The position numbers and the translations under genes are program-made. Source: an uncultured Myxococcales bacterium (GTDB lineage Bacteria > Myxococcota > Myxococcia > Myxococcales > Myxococcaceae). Taken from it: a stretch of DNA of 64,000 nt. Below, piece by piece: positions 26,601-34,841 of the stretch. The notes below the pieces were generated by a model, which did no database searches, was not told the DNA's origin, and saw only the letters and a program-made list of their open reading frames with translations. The number at the start of each line of letters is the position of its first letter. The stretch's first letter is position 1. The DNA lies in the NCBI GenBank assembly GCA_937980205.1, contig CALJKW010000078.1:186001-250000 (forward strand), given 5' to 3'.

Positions 26601-26882
26601 CACCAGCGGAGGAACCGAGTCGGGCTCGCCCAGCCACTGCGGCTTCAGCGCGGCCGCCCAGCACGGGGCCTCCTGCGTGGCGCCGCTCGCGGCGCGCTCG
26701 ACGACGCCGGCGTTCTCGAGGCCCTTCTTCTTGCCGGCGGCCAGCGGCTCGGTCGGCTCGAGCTCGAGCTCGCCCTCGTCGGTGCGGCGAAAACGCACCG
26801 CGGCCTTCTGCACCGCGGCAGGGACCAGCCCCGCGCGCAGGGCCGCGCAGAGCGCATCATCGGATGGGAAGACGAGTGCCAC
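23619..26882 (-). CDS. Large helical-repeat protein of the MoxR-vWA operon (FtsH/MoxR ternary-system component)
   Basis: 1087 residues from the GTG at 26882, the only start downstream of the preceding stop in this frame that leaves the first domain whole. Residues 1-395 form an alpha/beta region (LVLFVVEDADRLLPLCGELL, FFVVAKASEPVERLRVF, LQVKMRLLDSSKSDEVSLWV). About 395-440 is a charged Pro/Ser/Lys linker (NKDDDEDGVEEEAPRPRR). The remaining ~640 residues are TPR/HEAT-like helices (INAWNRLAGLYAAVQRHRES, AAVLEDALKVAGHFGRSELV). No signal or membrane segment. It fits the lineage-specific scaffold proteins of MoxR-vWA/FtsH ternary systems; that link rests on context and memory of the family, not on a search. 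Confidence 0.7.
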   Translation of the reverse strand: MALVFPSDDALCAALRAGLVPAAVQKAAVRFRRTDEGELELEPTEPLAAGKKKGLENAGVVERAASGATQEAPCWAAALKPQWLGEPDSVPPLVLFVVEDADRLLPLCGELLRLGCDRQEVRMLGKSRALVRVREAPFFVVAKASEPVERLRVFAPSTTEGVWLQLGWHHPLTEALDRPEKGTLLIHADGTFEELPDAPFTPLDQLIVPVGLPPARGHESDEKPPRLQVKMRLLDSSKSDEVSLWVVRDGIGPVESLVRSAPEATLEGILFAVAGPLVLLKVRAGREKSVAALPGEGFARVAELPNLFAPRGLLLEPPLSRERLREWLAPDSEALVWLERGKDGEVVRQSIAETAFRPLSEWVDYVIDTSAPQLLAWMQSSTFDFQAWEGPAPAPSADARARNKDDDEDGVEEEAPRPRRSPSARRSSSKPEAPKAPAASALTLQQPETVARPAAEIEERLAAEEAAFLSLDAAADSSDRINAWNRLAGLYAAVQRHRESGLAFAHALWEVKEPDALVIARAWAQAAGSSLPALLEVSAPSEAQTRAVVAQLMVHALQKDASARARLQQAQAWLDRHDDNLDVRSLWLGRVALSLLAGGDTLGLARARDRVLARLRRGLSLERDVPRFVRSVGPGSSRDTARVTRVIEQLAQMLKAFEETPRKRSLVEAPWPLTRAYVRITFAWAFARLGHMATARDLEREAMNALDLNIPVNNALIRLYRARIQQAAEGVSHDTPLVSEVQAITSGLNRDDRYAFDRMRQRCVILEPSEHLTPFWRFAVQTGVAHGEELSSLREITDVSQLTRAIEQRIDATESPQLDATERARLADGLLDNLLMLPESVALPLLNRIIAAAQTLPARLKAAVLEDALKVAGHFGRSELVKQLVASIGSLMSELATAPAAGGDLGDFDAAGAAQLLAAGMRTLRRVGLRDEANLMLSRASQAFKGDNRDHLAARVAVAGGFAYLGRPDLAAPAIEEAIGHLSNETSPMFRRNAPDLTRLARAVARSLAMGPADFALKGLRRMVAPLPWLTDMNSMNTYLCLSVVELADIIAVGHVGEDLTLSEVTRTFLEEDEYRVRRRIHREATG

Positions 26883-26938
26883 CGTTCGGGAGAGCTTCGA
26901 AGAGGACGTAACAGCGTAGCGCGGGAAAAGCGGCCGAC

Positions 26939-28066
26939 CTACGCCGGCTTGTAGGGGGTCGCAGGCTGACGCAGGTTGAGGTCGAAGAGCTCGTAGTCGA
27001 ACGGTGAGACCTTGTTCATGGCGCCGTCGATGAACACGATGCGGTCGTCGTCGAGGCAGCCCTGGTGGTACTTCACCTGCGGCGAGACCTGCAGCCCGCG
27101 CAGCACACCCGGCTGGGGAGGCTGCCGCTCGACCCAGGTCCCGAACGCCTTGCGGCACTTCGCGTCGCTGATGTGCCCGATGACCTGCAGGATGTTCTCG
27201 GGGAGAGAGCGCGGGTCGTAGCGGCGCCGCTCCTTCGGGTCGATTCTGCCCAGCTGCGGGTTCGCGGGGCGGTGCACGAGAATGCCGCGCGCCTCGCCGT
27301 GGGCCGCCGAGCCCGGCACGTCGAGCGGAGAGAGGTCGAGCGGGCCCTCGCCCTTCCACCGCGCCACGCGCGCGTCGAGGAACGCGTTGAGCGCCTCGGC
27401 GATCGCGACCGCGTCGTGCGTCGGCGCCGGCCGCAGCAGCTCGAGATCTTCGACCGTGACGCCGGCGTGCACCAGCAGCATGCCGGGGAACGGAGCCACC
27501 GCGAGCCGCACGCGCTTGCCGAGCAGGAGCCGCGTCATCAGCGTGCGCTGCCGCTCTTCGAAGCAGGAGTAGTCGTGCGAGATGACCGCGGGGCTCGCGA
27601 GCGCCGGGTACTTCGACTGGAAGCTCGCGGTGAGCTTCGCGTCCTCGAGCGCGGCGTCCGCCCGCGCCTGTGCCTCGACGTACTGCCCCTGCGAGAAGGC
27701 CGAGAGCTCGCGCACGCGCGCGAGGTCGTGGTTGCCGACGACGATCTGCACCTGGTCGGGCGGGTGCGCCGCGAGCCACGCGAGAATGCACGTGCCGTCG
27801 GCCGCGGCCGCCGCGCGCTCTTCGGGCCGGCCCCAGTCGAAGTGATCTCCCAGCGAGATGAGGCCGACCTCGCGGCGCAGCCGACCGTCCTCGCCGAGCA
27901 GCCCGTTCAGGTCGAGGATGCGGAGGAACTGGGCCAGCGAGGCCTGCGGATCTCCGACGGCGACGATGTGTGTGCGCGGCGCCCGGTCGGGGATGATCCG
28001 CGGGGTGAAGTTCGCCGCGTCTTCTCGAGCACGCGCCTGCGCCGTGGTGAAGCGACGGTCGGACAT
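26939..28066 (-). CDS. Calcineurin-like metallophosphoesterase
   Basis: 375 residues. Metal-binding motifs appear in order: VAVGDPQAS (GD-x), LISLGDHFDWG (GDxxD-like), IVVGNHDLAR (GNHD) and later VIGHISDAK with a LLVHAG segment carrying the downstream His ligands. The family cleaves phosphoester bonds using two metals; the substrate may be a nucleotide or phosphoprotein. It is cytoplasmic (no signal), the first gene of the MoxR-vWA operon, 56 bp before the 1087-residue protein. A phosphoesterase leading the cluster could set or erase a phosphorylation mark, which is inference. Confidence 0.85.
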   Translation of the reverse strand: MSDRRFTTAQARAREDAANFTPRIIPDRAPRTHIVAVGDPQASLAQFLRILDLNGLLGEDGRLRREVGLISLGDHFDWGRPEERAAAAADGTCILAWLAAHPPDQVQIVVGNHDLARVRELSAFSQGQYVEAQARADAALEDAKLTASFQSKYPALASPAVISHDYSCFEERQRTLMTRLLLGKRVRLAVAPFPGMLLVHAGVTVEDLELLRPAPTHDAVAIAEALNAFLDARVARWKGEGPLDLSPLDVPGSAAHGEARGILVHRPANPQLGRIDPKERRRYDPRSLPENILQVIGHISDAKCRKAFGTWVERQPPQPGVLRGLQVSPQVKYHQGCLDDDRIVFIDGAMNKVSPFDYELFDLNLRQPATPYKPA

Positions 28067-28127
28067 CGGCGCGCACTATCGCATGACGGCCGCCGATGCG
28101 GCGTTCAAGCGTGCCCGCCGCCGCTCA

Positions 28128-28253
28128 CGCTGAGCGGAGGCCGAAGGCCGTAGTCGAAGCGGGCCCATGGACGCCTTCGAGCGCGCTTCGACTGCGGCCC
28201 GCTTCGCGCGCCTCCGCTCAGCGTTATCGAGAGGACGTACTCGCCGCGTATTC
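28128..28253 (-). repeat. 96-bp fold-back element plus flank, inverted relative to the 4.8-kb copy
   Basis: The core at 28128-28223 is exactly the length of the 4847-4942 copy and carries the same 14-bp terminal inverted repeats. The conserved 30-bp flank follows at 28224-28253 (ATCGAGAGGACGTACTCGCC inside it). It sits in the 284-bp gap between the divergent metallophosphoesterase and kinase genes, so it lies in their promoter region. Confidence 0.85.
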
Positions 28254-28350
28254 TTTTCGACCCGCGGGAGTCGGCTGCGGGCTCCCTTCGCCCCCGCGGC
28301 GCTGCGCTCAGGGTGCGCGGCATCTCGTTCCTCCCTAGAGTGGCCCCTCG

Positions 28351-29988
28351 GTGAGCGCGGGGACCGAGACCGTCGAGCGTGCGATCGTCTTCGAAGAGGC
28401 CGCCGGCTACCGCAAGACCTCTGCCCTGCGCTGCATCGACATGTGCGTCTCGGCCATCGACGAGGCGCTGGCGCAGACCGACCTCGGCCTGAAGCAGGCC
28501 GGGCCGATGCTCTTCGTCATCTTCCGTCTGCGCGCCGATCTCTTCACCGACGGGCACCACACCGCCCTCACCAACGCGGGAGAGCACGCCGGCGGCCGCG
28601 TCGTCTCGCTCTCCGAGCTCGAGTACCAGGAGCGAGGCTCCTTCCTCACCCGCTTCGCCGAGTGCGGGCTGCAGCGGCTCGCGCTGCCCACCGATCAGGT
28701 GCTCGCCGTGCTCGACGAGCTCTTCGCGAGCGTGCCCGAGCGCCGCGCCGACGTCCGCCACCCGGTCGAGGCCCCCGCCGTCGTCACCGCGGGCGACCAG
28801 CGCCTGTCCGGCGAGCTCAAGAACCTCTCCGCCGGCGGAGCCCTCTTCCAGCCCGGCGCCTCGCCCCCCGTCGTGAACCAGGCGGTGAAGCTCGAGGCGA
28901 AGCTGCCGAGCGGCGAGGTGAAGGCCACCGCCACGGTGGTGAACGTCTCCGACAAGGGCGTGTCGCTGCAGTTCACCGCCGAGGCGCGCCCCGAGGTGAA
29001 GCAGCACCTGCGCGCGCTGCCCCTGCCGAAGCTGCAGTCGCAGCTCACCGTCGACGCGCTCGTGGCGGCGCCCGCAGCGACGACGGCGACGTCGGCGGCG
29101 GTCGAGCGCGTGGGCCCGTTCGAGCTGCTCGGCCTGCTCGGCTCCGGAGCCACCGGCCAGGTGCACTTCGCCCGCGCCACCGAGGGCAAGCTGAGCGGCC
29201 AGCTCGTGGCGCTGAAGCGGCTCGACCGGCGCCGCGCGCAGGACCCCGCCGCGGTGCGCGCGTTCGAGGCCGAGGCCGCCACGCTCCGGCGCTTCAAGCA
29301 CCCCAACATCGTGCGCGTGCTGGACGCGGGCGTCTTCGACGGCCACCACTGTCTCGTCACCGAGCTCGTCGAGGGTTACGACCTCGCGCAGCTCATCCGC
29401 CGGTGCCGGGCGCGCAAACAACAGCTGCCCATCGAGGTCGCCTGCTACCTCGTCAAGGTGCTGCTCGACGCGCTCGCGGTCGTGCACGACGTGAAAGACA
29501 CGTCGCCGGAGCAGCGCCCGCTCGTGCACGCCGACGTCTCGCCGCACAACGTGTTCGTGTCGAAGACCGGGACCATCAAGCTCGGCGACTTCGGCTTGAG
29601 CAGCCACGGCGGCGAGAGCGCCTCGTGGAAGCAGCGCCGCCTCACCTACCTGGCGCCCGAGGCGCTCAGCGGCGTCTTCTCTCCGTCGGTCGACCTGTGG
29701 GCGGCCGCGGTCACGCTCTACGAGCTGCTCACGCTCGAGCCCCCGTTCGCGGCCGACTCCGCCGAGGCGCTGATGAACGCCATCCGCACGCGTGGCGCGG
29801 CGCCGCTGCGCGAGCGCCGCCCCGAGTGCTCCGGCCCGCTCGAGGCGCTGCTCCGCTCGATGCTGGAGAAAGACCCCAAGCTGCGGCTGCGCTCGGCGCG
29901 AGACTTCGCGGCGGCGCTGACCGTCTACTACCACCCGGTGCGCGCGCCGCGGCAGCTGCCCGACGTACTCCGCGCGATTCCGGCGTGA
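28351..29988 (+). CDS. PilZ domain - Ser/Thr protein kinase fusion
   Basis: 545 residues from a GTG. Residues ~125-220 form a PilZ domain (RRADVRHPVEAPAVV, LSGELKNLSAGGALFQPG; the R-x3-R analogue and NLSxGG motif bind c-di-GMP). Residues 250-530 are a Hanks-type kinase: LLGSGATGQVHFAR (Gly loop), LVALKRLDRRR (Lys), HADVSPHNVFV with catalytic Asp395, GDFGLS, YLAPEAL. The HxDVSPHN form replaces the common HRDLKPEN and is seen in myxobacterial kinases. An N-terminal ~100-residue region has no name I can give. It joins second-messenger sensing to phosphorylation. Confidence 0.9.
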   Translation: MSAGTETVERAIVFEEAAGYRKTSALRCIDMCVSAIDEALAQTDLGLKQAGPMLFVIFRLRADLFTDGHHTALTNAGEHAGGRVVSLSELEYQERGSFLTRFAECGLQRLALPTDQVLAVLDELFASVPERRADVRHPVEAPAVVTAGDQRLSGELKNLSAGGALFQPGASPPVVNQAVKLEAKLPSGEVKATATVVNVSDKGVSLQFTAEARPEVKQHLRALPLPKLQSQLTVDALVAAPAATTATSAAVERVGPFELLGLLGSGATGQVHFARATEGKLSGQLVALKRLDRRRAQDPAAVRAFEAEAATLRRFKHPNIVRVLDAGVFDGHHCLVTELVEGYDLAQLIRRCRARKQQLPIEVACYLVKVLLDALAVVHDVKDTSPEQRPLVHADVSPHNVFVSKTGTIKLGDFGLSSHGGESASWKQRRLTYLAPEALSGVFSPSVDLWAAAVTLYELLTLEPPFAADSAEALMNAIRTRGAAPLRERRPECSGPLEALLRSMLEKDPKLRLRSARDFAAALTVYYHPVRAPRQLPDVLRAIPA

Positions 29989-30029
29989 GGCGCGTCACGG
30001 GCGCGGCGGCTTTGTTAAGCAACGCGCGA

Positions 30030-30935
30030 ATGGACCGGCTGCCCGCCCCGCCGCTGCCCGACTGGCTCGACCGGCTGCTGCCCTTCCGTCGCTACCGCGT
30101 GCGCGTCCGCGAGAACGTCATGCACGTCATGGAGTCGGGCCCCGAAGACGCGCCCGCCCTGCTGCTGCTGCACGGCAACCCGACCTGGGGCTTCTTGTGG
30201 CGGAAGGTCGCGCTCGCGCTCGGCCGCGCGCCGGTCCGCATCGTGATGCCCGACCTCGTCGGCCTCGGCCTCTCCGAGAAGCCTCCGCCGTCGATTCACA
30301 CGCTCGACTTCCACGCCGGGCAGCTCGAGGCGCTCATCGGCCTGCTCGGCCTCGAACGGGTCGTCTTCGCCGGACAGGACTGGGGCGGCCCCATCGGCCT
30401 CGCCGCGCTCGAGGCGCTGAAGTCGAAGGTGAAGCTCGAAGGGCTCGTCGTGCTCAACACCGTGCTCGGCCCGCCGAAGCGCGGCTTCCGGCCGACGGCG
30501 TTCCACCGCTTCGCGCGAATGCCGCTCGTCTCCGAGGCCGTCTTCTCGTGGGCGCAGTTCCCGCAGTCGGTGCTCGGCTTCGCGCAGGGCAATCGGCGCA
30601 GCATCTCCGGCGACGTCGCGCGCGCGTACCGCTGGCCGCTGCGCGACCGCCACGAGCGCACCGCGCCGCTCGCGCTCGCCCGCATGGTGCCGAACTCGCT
30701 CGAGCACCCGAGCGTCGGGCCGCTGCGCCGCATCGAGGGCTTCGTGCAGGCCTTCAAGGGCCCCGCCGCCATCGTCTGGGGAGAGAAGGACCCGGTGCTC
30801 GGCCGGCTCCGCCGCCGCATCGAGAACCTGCTGCCTCACGCGCGCGTCACGTCGACGAACGCCGGCCACTTCCTGCAGGAGGAAGTTCCGAACGACATCG
30901 CCGACGCGATCCGCTACGTGCTCGAGGCGCGCTGA
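30030..30935 (+). CDS. Haloalkane dehalogenase-like alpha/beta hydrolase
   Basis: 301 residues. LLLHGNPTWGFLWRKV gives the oxyanion motif, and FAGQDWGGPIGL carries an Asp nucleophile (Asp117) followed by Trp, as in haloalkane dehalogenases, which use Asp where esterases use Ser. WGEKDPVLG is the usual acid-side loop, and NAGHFLQEE the catalytic His. A cap domain of the expected length lies between. Dehalogenation of alkyl halides is the family reaction; the true substrate is unknown. The next start overlaps its stop (TGATG), so the two are translationally coupled. Confidence 0.9.
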   Translation: MDRLPAPPLPDWLDRLLPFRRYRVRVRENVMHVMESGPEDAPALLLLHGNPTWGFLWRKVALALGRAPVRIVMPDLVGLGLSEKPPPSIHTLDFHAGQLEALIGLLGLERVVFAGQDWGGPIGLAALEALKSKVKLEGLVVLNTVLGPPKRGFRPTAFHRFARMPLVSEAVFSWAQFPQSVLGFAQGNRRSISGDVARAYRWPLRDRHERTAPLALARMVPNSLEHPSVGPLRRIEGFVQAFKGPAAIVWGEKDPVLGRLRRRIENLLPHARVTSTNAGHFLQEEVPNDIADAIRYVLEAR

Positions 30936-31339
30936 TGGAACCGCTCGAGCTCGTGCCGCCGTGGTGGGTGCTGCTCGCCGCCGGCCTGCTGGTGGCCGTC
31001 ACCGGGGTGCTGCTCTACCGCTGGGTCGCGCGCGACGAGCTGGCCCGCGTCGGCGGTCGCGTCCGCTCCGTCGTCGCGGCGGTCGTCTTCTCCATCGCCA
31101 TCGCGCTCACCGGCTGGGGCGTGTGGGCGGTGACCGCGCTGCCGCCGCGCGAGGTCGCGTTCGCGATCATCTGGGTCGGTGTCTCCGGCTACTTCATCGT
31201 CGCCGCCGGCACCTTCAAGACGCAGCTCGGCCGCTTCGACACCGGCGCGGGCGCCACGCTGCGCCACCTGCTGCAGGCGCTCTTGTGGGGCCCGATCATG
31301 GTGCTGATGCTCCTGCCGCGCGGCGACCGGCGCAGTTGA
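30935..31339 (+). CDS. Small integral membrane protein of unknown function
   Basis: 134 residues. Four hydrophobic segments are visible: VPPWWVLLAAGLLVAVTGVL, VVAAVVFSIAIALTGWGVW, REVAFAIIWVGVSGYFIVAA and LLQALLWGPIMVLMLLP. No recognisable motif. The ATG overlaps the stop of the dehalogenase-like gene, so it is made with it; a membrane partner or transporter role is a guess. Confidence 0.7.
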   Translation: MEPLELVPPWWVLLAAGLLVAVTGVLLYRWVARDELARVGGRVRSVVAAVVFSIAIALTGWGVWAVTALPPREVAFAIIWVGVSGYFIVAAGTFKTQLGRFDTGAGATLRHLLQALLWGPIMVLMLLPRGDRRS

Positions 31340-31375
31340 TTTGCGCATCGGAGGGGTGAATGGTGTGTACCGACC

Positions 31376-31948
31376 ATGAACCGCGTCGGAATCGGTGGGG
31401 CGTCGAACGTCGGCAACACCCAGGGCGCGGGGCAGGCGCGCCCCACGCAGCAGCGCCAGAGCCACGTGCAGGTGCTCGAGCAGCAGATCGGCAAGATCGA
31501 TCAGCAGCTCAAGGGCGCCGGCTGGGGCGCGAACACGCGCGAGCTGCGCGCGCTGCGCCAGGACCTCGCCTCCGAGCTCGGGCGCGTGCAGCAGGCGCTC
31601 GCCGGCAACATCCGGCTGCCTCCGCAGACCCAGGCCGCGGTCGACAACGTCACGCGCGGCCTCGGCGCCGAAGAGAAGGCGGTCGTCCTCGCCAAGGCGG
31701 CGGAGCTCTCCGACACCGGGTACGGCGTCGAGAAGACGAGCGGCCCGCGGTTCGCCGCGAACCTCGCGATGGAGCTCTCCGAGTACCTCGCGATGGGCGC
31801 CACGCCGTCGTCCGGCCTGTCGGCTGCGATGACGAAGCTCGTGCAGGACGGCATGCCGGTGTTCTCGCAGAACCGCCAGCTGATGTCGGACTACCAGAAC
31901 AACCTCGCGACCGGCCGGCAGAACGCCGCGGTTCGCAACGGCGGCTGA
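31376..31948 (+). CDS. Hypothetical protein, Gln/Ala-rich helical
   Basis: 190 residues. Begins MNRVGIGGASNVGNTQGAGQ, then a coiled-coil-like helix (VQVLEQQIGKIDQQLKGAG) and further helices with many Ala/Gln (ARALRQ, AVDNVTRGLGAEEKAVV). No signal or cysteine. I do not recognise a family. The N-terminal Gly/Gln-rich arm resembles those of other hypothetical myxobacterial proteins, including the one at 36303-37274 in its low-complexity character. It starts 36 bp after the membrane gene and may belong to that operon. Confidence 0.6.
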   Translation: MNRVGIGGASNVGNTQGAGQARPTQQRQSHVQVLEQQIGKIDQQLKGAGWGANTRELRALRQDLASELGRVQQALAGNIRLPPQTQAAVDNVTRGLGAEEKAVVLAKAAELSDTGYGVEKTSGPRFAANLAMELSEYLAMGATPSSGLSAAMTKLVQDGMPVFSQNRQLMSDYQNNLATGRQNAAVRNGG

Positions 31949-31957
31949 CTCAGCGCC

Positions 31958-32875
31958 TCACCACCGCGCGCCGGCGGTGAGGCCCAGCGACGAGCCCGGC
32001 GCTCCCAGCGAGACGTACGGCTCGAAGCTGAAGCCCGAGCGGCTCGTCGTCGCGGGCTCGTCGGGCACCTGCACCTCCTGCCGGGCGACGAGGCCGACGA
32101 TGAGCAGCGCGAGGCCGGTGACCTGCATCGCGGTGTCGATGACGGCGACGGCGGCGCCGACCGGGTACAGCGGCTCGGCCGTGCACGCGAGGTTCTGCCG
32201 CGTTCCGCGCGTCAACCCCGCCTGGCCGGCGATCGAGATGGCGGGGCCGATGATCGGGATCCACGCGACGGTGGAGACGAACCGCCAGCAGTTGTTCTCC
32301 GGCACCGCCGCCGCGTAGATGGCCGCGCCGAGGTTGACGAGCAGCGCGAGGACGTAGCCGGCTCCGAGCAGCGCGGCGCCGGTGATGACGAGCCCTTTGC
32401 GCGCGCGGCGCTCGGTGTGCGTCTTCACCGGAGCCTCGGCGACGGGCGCCTGCGGCGCATCGGTCGGAGGAGGCGGCTGCACCGACGCCGGCGGCGGCGG
32501 CGGCGGCGGCCACGTGCTCGCGTCGACGCACGTCTCGCCCTTCGCCGCGAGGCCGGGCGGGCACTCGGGCACGCCGACGCACCGCTGCTGCGCGCTCGCC
32601 CAGACCTGCCGCGGCCAGCAGCAGTTGCCCTGCGTGTCGGGGCTCACCGCCATGCCCGCAGGGCACGCCGCCGGCGCCGCGGCAGCCGCTGCGACGCACG
32701 TCTCGCCCTGCGCACGCAAGGGAGCCGGACACGCCGGGACTCCCACGCACGTGCTGCGAGAGTTCGACCACGCCTGCTGTGGCCAACAGCAGTGGCCCTG
32801 CGTGTCCGGGCCGACAGTTTGTCCTTCAGGGCATGCAGCAGCAGACAGCACCATCAGAGCGAGCGGAGAGAACAT
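31958..32875 (-). CDS. Exported protein with two Cys-rich CCWP repeats and a C-terminal membrane domain
   Basis: 305 residues. Signal peptide MFSPLALMVLSAAA. Two tandem ~48-residue repeats each hold GPDTQGHCCWPQQAW / SPDTQGNCCWPRQVW and CVGVPxCPxxLxAxGETC, giving many disulphide-type Cys. A Pro-rich linker (PPPPPPPASVQPPPP) leads to a C-terminal membrane domain (GLVITGAALLGAGYVLALLV, STVAWIPIIGPAISIAGQAG, ALLIVGLVA). The CCWP repeat is common in myxobacterial envelope proteins. Function unknown; likely a surface or periplasm-anchored protein. Confidence 0.75.
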   Translation of the reverse strand: MFSPLALMVLSAAACPEGQTVGPDTQGHCCWPQQAWSNSRSTCVGVPACPAPLRAQGETCVAAAAAAPAACPAGMAVSPDTQGNCCWPRQVWASAQQRCVGVPECPPGLAAKGETCVDASTWPPPPPPPASVQPPPPTDAPQAPVAEAPVKTHTERRARKGLVITGAALLGAGYVLALLVNLGAAIYAAAVPENNCWRFVSTVAWIPIIGPAISIAGQAGLTRGTRQNLACTAEPLYPVGAAVAVIDTAMQVTGLALLIVGLVARQEVQVPDEPATTSRSGFSFEPYVSLGAPGSSLGLTAGARW

Positions 32876-32977
32876 GCGCCCGCACTTCTACTCCGAGTCA
32901 CGCCGCTCCCACCGGGGTGATTGTGACCCTGCGCGGTCGCAGCAACCCCGCGATGCGAGACAGCCCTGCGGTGGATC

Positions 32978-32993
32978 GCTCCTCGCAAGGAGC
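32978..32993 (+). promoter_or_regulatory. Hairpin covering the Shine-Dalgarno of the response regulator gene
   Basis: GCTCCT (32978-32983), loop CGCA, AGGAGC (32988-32993) form a perfect 6-bp stem whose 3' arm contains the AAGGAG Shine-Dalgarno for the ATG at 33003. In mRNA this could hide the ribosome binding site. The free energy was not calculated. Confidence 0.45.
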
Positions 32994-33002
32994 AGTCCCG
33001 AC

Positions 33003-33359
33003 ATGAAACGTGTTCTGTTCGTCGACGACGAGCCAATGATGCTCAGTGGGCTGAAGAACATGTTCCGGAAGCACCGCCGCGAGTGGGACATGGTCTTCGT
33101 CTCGTCCGGTCGCGATGCCCTCGAGGAGCTCGCGCGCGCCCCCTTCGACGTCCTGGTGTCGGACATGCGCATGCCCGGCCTCGACGGCGCCGAGCTCTTG
33201 CAGCAGGTGCAGGCCCGCTGGCCCGCGACGGCGTGCTTCATCCTCTCGGGCTACGCCGACGCCGAAGCGCAGCAGCGCGCGAAGGCCGTCGCCCGTGGCT
33301 ACTTCTCGAAGCCCTGCGAGGCCGAAGCCCTGCGGAGCGCCATCGAGGGCATCCTGTGA
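33003..33359 (+). CDS. Single-domain response regulator (CheY-like REC)
   Basis: 118 residues, only a receiver domain. Acidic pocket VDDEP (Asp8, Asp9), phosphoacceptor Asp54 in LVSDMRMPGLDG, a Ser in FILSGYAD and the Lys in YFSKPCE. There is no output domain, so it must act through partner proteins or feed phosphate to another receiver. It is coupled to the histidine kinase downstream by a GTGA overlap and is its obvious partner. Confidence 0.92.
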   Translation: MKRVLFVDDEPMMLSGLKNMFRKHRREWDMVFVSSGRDALEELARAPFDVLVSDMRMPGLDGAELLQQVQARWPATACFILSGYADAEAQQRAKAVARGYFSKPCEAEALRSAIEGIL

Positions 33360-34840
33360 AGCGCTTCTTCCGCGTCGTCGATTCGCTGATCGACCCGCGG
33401 CTGCGAATGGTCGCGTCGACCGACGAGCTGCGCATCCTGCGCCTCATCGGCGGAGTCAACGCCATCAACTTCCTGGAGCTCGTCGGCTTCGTGCTCGCGA
33501 TGGGCCACAAGATGCCCTCGTCGGCGACGGTGGCCATGGTCGGCATCCTCGCGTCGCTCGTGTTCATCGGCATTCGCCTGCGCTTCTTCGCCACGCGGCG
33601 CGGCGCAGGCACTCTGCTGTGGCTCGGCATGCTGCTGCTCGTCGCGCACGCGGCGCTGTACGAGAACGGCCAGTGGTCGTTCATGAGCCCGGTGCTCGGC
33701 ACCATCGTCCTGCTCGCAATGTTCCTCGGCGGCCAGCGCGCCGCCGTCGTCGCCCTCGGGCTCGCGCTCGGCCTGCTCGGCGTCATCACCGCCATCCACG
33801 CGAACGGCTGGCGGTTGCCGTCGTCGAGCCCCGAGCTCGACCCGCTCGTGCCGACCGCCGTCACCAGTGGGCTGTGCCTCATCTGCCTCACCTTCCTCGC
33901 CTGGCTCAACCACAGCTCTCGCCAGCGCGCGTACGAAGAGCTGAACCACGCGCTCGAGCGCGTGAAGGCGAGCGAGATCGCGCGCGCGCGCGCCGAAGCA
34001 GAGCTCGCGCTGGCCCAGAAGCTCGAGGCGGTGGGCCGCCTGGCCGCGGGCGTAGCGCACGAGATCAACACGCCGGTGCAGTTCGTCGGCGACAGCATGG
34101 CCTTCATCGAAGAAGCCTTTGGCGAGCTGCGAGCCGTGCTGGCGGGCTACGCCGAGCTCGAGGCCGCCGCGAAGCGGGGAGAGCCGCTCTCCGCTCTGCT
34201 CGAGCGCGCCGCGAAGATCCGCGAGGAGCACGACCTCGACTACGTCATCGAAGAGGCACCGCCGGCGCTGGCGCGCTCGAGAGAAGGCCTCGCGCGCATC
34301 GCGCGCATCGTCCGCTCGATGCGAGACTTCGCCCATCCGGACTCGCAGCAGCCCGAGTTCGTCGATCTGAACCGCGCGGTCGAGACCACCGTCACCATCG
34401 CCACCAGCGAGCACAAGCTCGTCGCCGACGTGGACCTGCAGCTCGGCGACGTCGGACGCGTGAAGTGCATCGGCGGGGAGATCAACCAGGTGATCTTGAA
34501 CCTCGTCGTCAACGCGGCGCACGCCATCGCCGATCGCTATCGCGGCCAGAACCGGCGCGGGCGCATCACCGTCAAGACCTGGCGCGCCGGCGGCGACGCG
34601 TTCATCTCGGTGACCGACGACGGCGGCGGCATCCCCGAAGCCGTTCGGTCGCGCATCTTCGAGCCGTTCTTCACCACGAAGGAGGTCGGCCGCGGCACCG
34701 GCCAGGGCCTCGCCATCGCGCGCAACGTCGTGATGAACAAACACCACGGCTCGTTGACGTTCGAGACGCAGCTCGGCGTGGGCACGACGTTCACCGTGCG
34801 GCTGCCGGCTGATGACGGCGCGCCGCGCCTCGCGGCGTGA
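33356..34840 (+). CDS. Membrane sensor histidine kinase
   Basis: 494 residues from a GTG overlapping the receiver gene stop. Six or seven hydrophobic segments (residues ~35-200, such as NAINFLELVGFVLAMGH and GTIVLLAMFLGG) form the membrane sensor. A coiled coil leads to the H-box VAHEINTPVQFVGD with His235. The ATPase part shows N-box INQVILNLVVNAAHAI, G1 DDGGGIP, F-box FEPFFTTK and G2 GTGQGLAIARN. A long helical insert after the H-box (AFGELRAVLAGYAELEAAA) is notable. It ends one base from the convergent 87-residue gene. Confidence 0.92.
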   Translation: MKRFFRVVDSLIDPRLRMVASTDELRILRLIGGVNAINFLELVGFVLAMGHKMPSSATVAMVGILASLVFIGIRLRFFATRRGAGTLLWLGMLLLVAHAALYENGQWSFMSPVLGTIVLLAMFLGGQRAAVVALGLALGLLGVITAIHANGWRLPSSSPELDPLVPTAVTSGLCLICLTFLAWLNHSSRQRAYEELNHALERVKASEIARARAEAELALAQKLEAVGRLAAGVAHEINTPVQFVGDSMAFIEEAFGELRAVLAGYAELEAAAKRGEPLSALLERAAKIREEHDLDYVIEEAPPALARSREGLARIARIVRSMRDFAHPDSQQPEFVDLNRAVETTVTIATSEHKLVADVDLQLGDVGRVKCIGGEINQVILNLVVNAAHAIADRYRGQNRRGRITVKTWRAGGDAFISVTDDGGGIPEAVRSRIFEPFFTTKEVGRGTGQGLAIARNVVMNKHHGSLTFETQLGVGTTFTVRLPADDGAPRLAA

Positions 34841-34841
34841 A

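Noticed and set aside
23637..26954. 1105-codon plus-strand frame opposite the scaffold gene
   Set aside because: Compositional shadow (Arg/Leu/Gln-rich). The minus strand has helical repeats and operon overlaps at both ends.
28067..28350. tRNA or riboswitch
   Set aside because: No cloverleaf or known aptamer signature. The structure is the fold-back repeat.
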